Assembly: GCA_012842425.1 (NCBI GenBank)
Contig: DUSU01000001.1
Coordinates: 1-49,685 of the forward strand
DNA length: 49,685 nt
Reading direction: 5' to 3'
Origin: Candidatus Fermentithermobacillaceae bacterium
GTDB lineage: Bacteria > Bacillota > Sulfobacillia > Fermentithermobacillales > Fermentithermobacillaceae
Both the position numbers and the translations under genes were made by a program. This document shows positions 49,660 through 49,685 of this stretch, one piece after another. Below the pieces are notes generated by a model, which saw only the letters and a program-made list of their open reading frames with translations, searched no databases and had not been told where the DNA came from. Numbering within the stretch: position 1 is the stretch's first letter; the number at the start of each line of letters is the position of its first letter.

Positions 49660-49685
49660 TCCGTCTTCAGTCGAGCAGACTGCTC

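Overview
The window is a 49.7 kb stretch of GC-rich bacterial chromosome that looks like a spore-forming member of the Bacillota (Firmicutes), probably from a deep-branching, high-GC lineage. The evidence for a spore former is direct: a SpoVM peptide, an alpha/beta-type small acid-soluble spore protein (SASP), the GPR protease that degrades SASPs, YlbJ, and a TepA/YlzJ pair. The prpC-prkC-rsgA-rpe-spoVM-rpmB-asp23-fakA-recG order matches the classical Bacillus arrangement, but an actinobacterial-type integration host factor lies next to remA-gmk-rpoZ. Start codons are unusually mixed: about half of the genes are best started at TTG or GTG behind a strong Shine-Dalgarno sequence, and many published-style ATG starts would be wrong here. 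I cannot name the species.

Left part (1-26000), accessory and metabolic. Minus-strand genes at the edge are a truncated polyprenyl diphosphate synthase, an Ogt-type DNA alkyltransferase and two tandem, related amidohydrolases. They are followed by a histidine phosphatase, a two-subunit CoA-transferase with a thiolase (an acyl-CoA/keto-acid catabolic operon closed by a terminator), an S9 serine peptidase, a Na/Pi cotransporter with a PhoU-like tail, and a zinc/cadmium-type resistance cassette (SmtB/ArsR-like repressor with a palindromic operator, then a P1B ATPase with a long His-rich linker). Next come a minus-strand pair of an FAD oxidoreductase and a Cys-rich PyrK-like Fe-S reductase of unknown role, a GT4 glycosyltransferase, an ABC exporter, UppP, an L,D-transpeptidase, YlzJ-TepA, and a GH57 glucan-branching-type enzyme with a DUF4912 membrane-anchored partner.

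Central part (26277-43621), information processing and signalling, almost all on the plus strand: mIHF, RemA, guanylate kinase, RNA polymerase omega, a PriA whose helicase motifs are degraded, a natural fusion of peptide deformylase with methionyl-tRNA formyltransferase, a membrane Zn peptidase, RsmB, RlmN, the PrpC/PrkC phosphatase-kinase pair, RsgA, Rpe, an unannotated 55-residue membrane peptide, SpoVM, L28 (inverted), Asp23, FakA and RecG. Many of these overlap by a few bases or follow directly, so they probably form long operons.

Right part (43622-49685), spore functions and CoA synthesis: a SASP gene with a sigma-G-like promoter and a strong terminator, a creatininase-family hydrolase, GPR, a DMT transporter, a candidate small RNA with an intrinsic terminator, CoaD, an acidic coiled-coil protein and YlbJ. 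The last 180 bases carry a near-identical 16-bp direct repeat and hairpins that could be the end of a mobile element or a tandem operator.

No rRNA, tRNA or CRISPR array was seen. Function calls rest on reading motifs by eye; no database search was possible.
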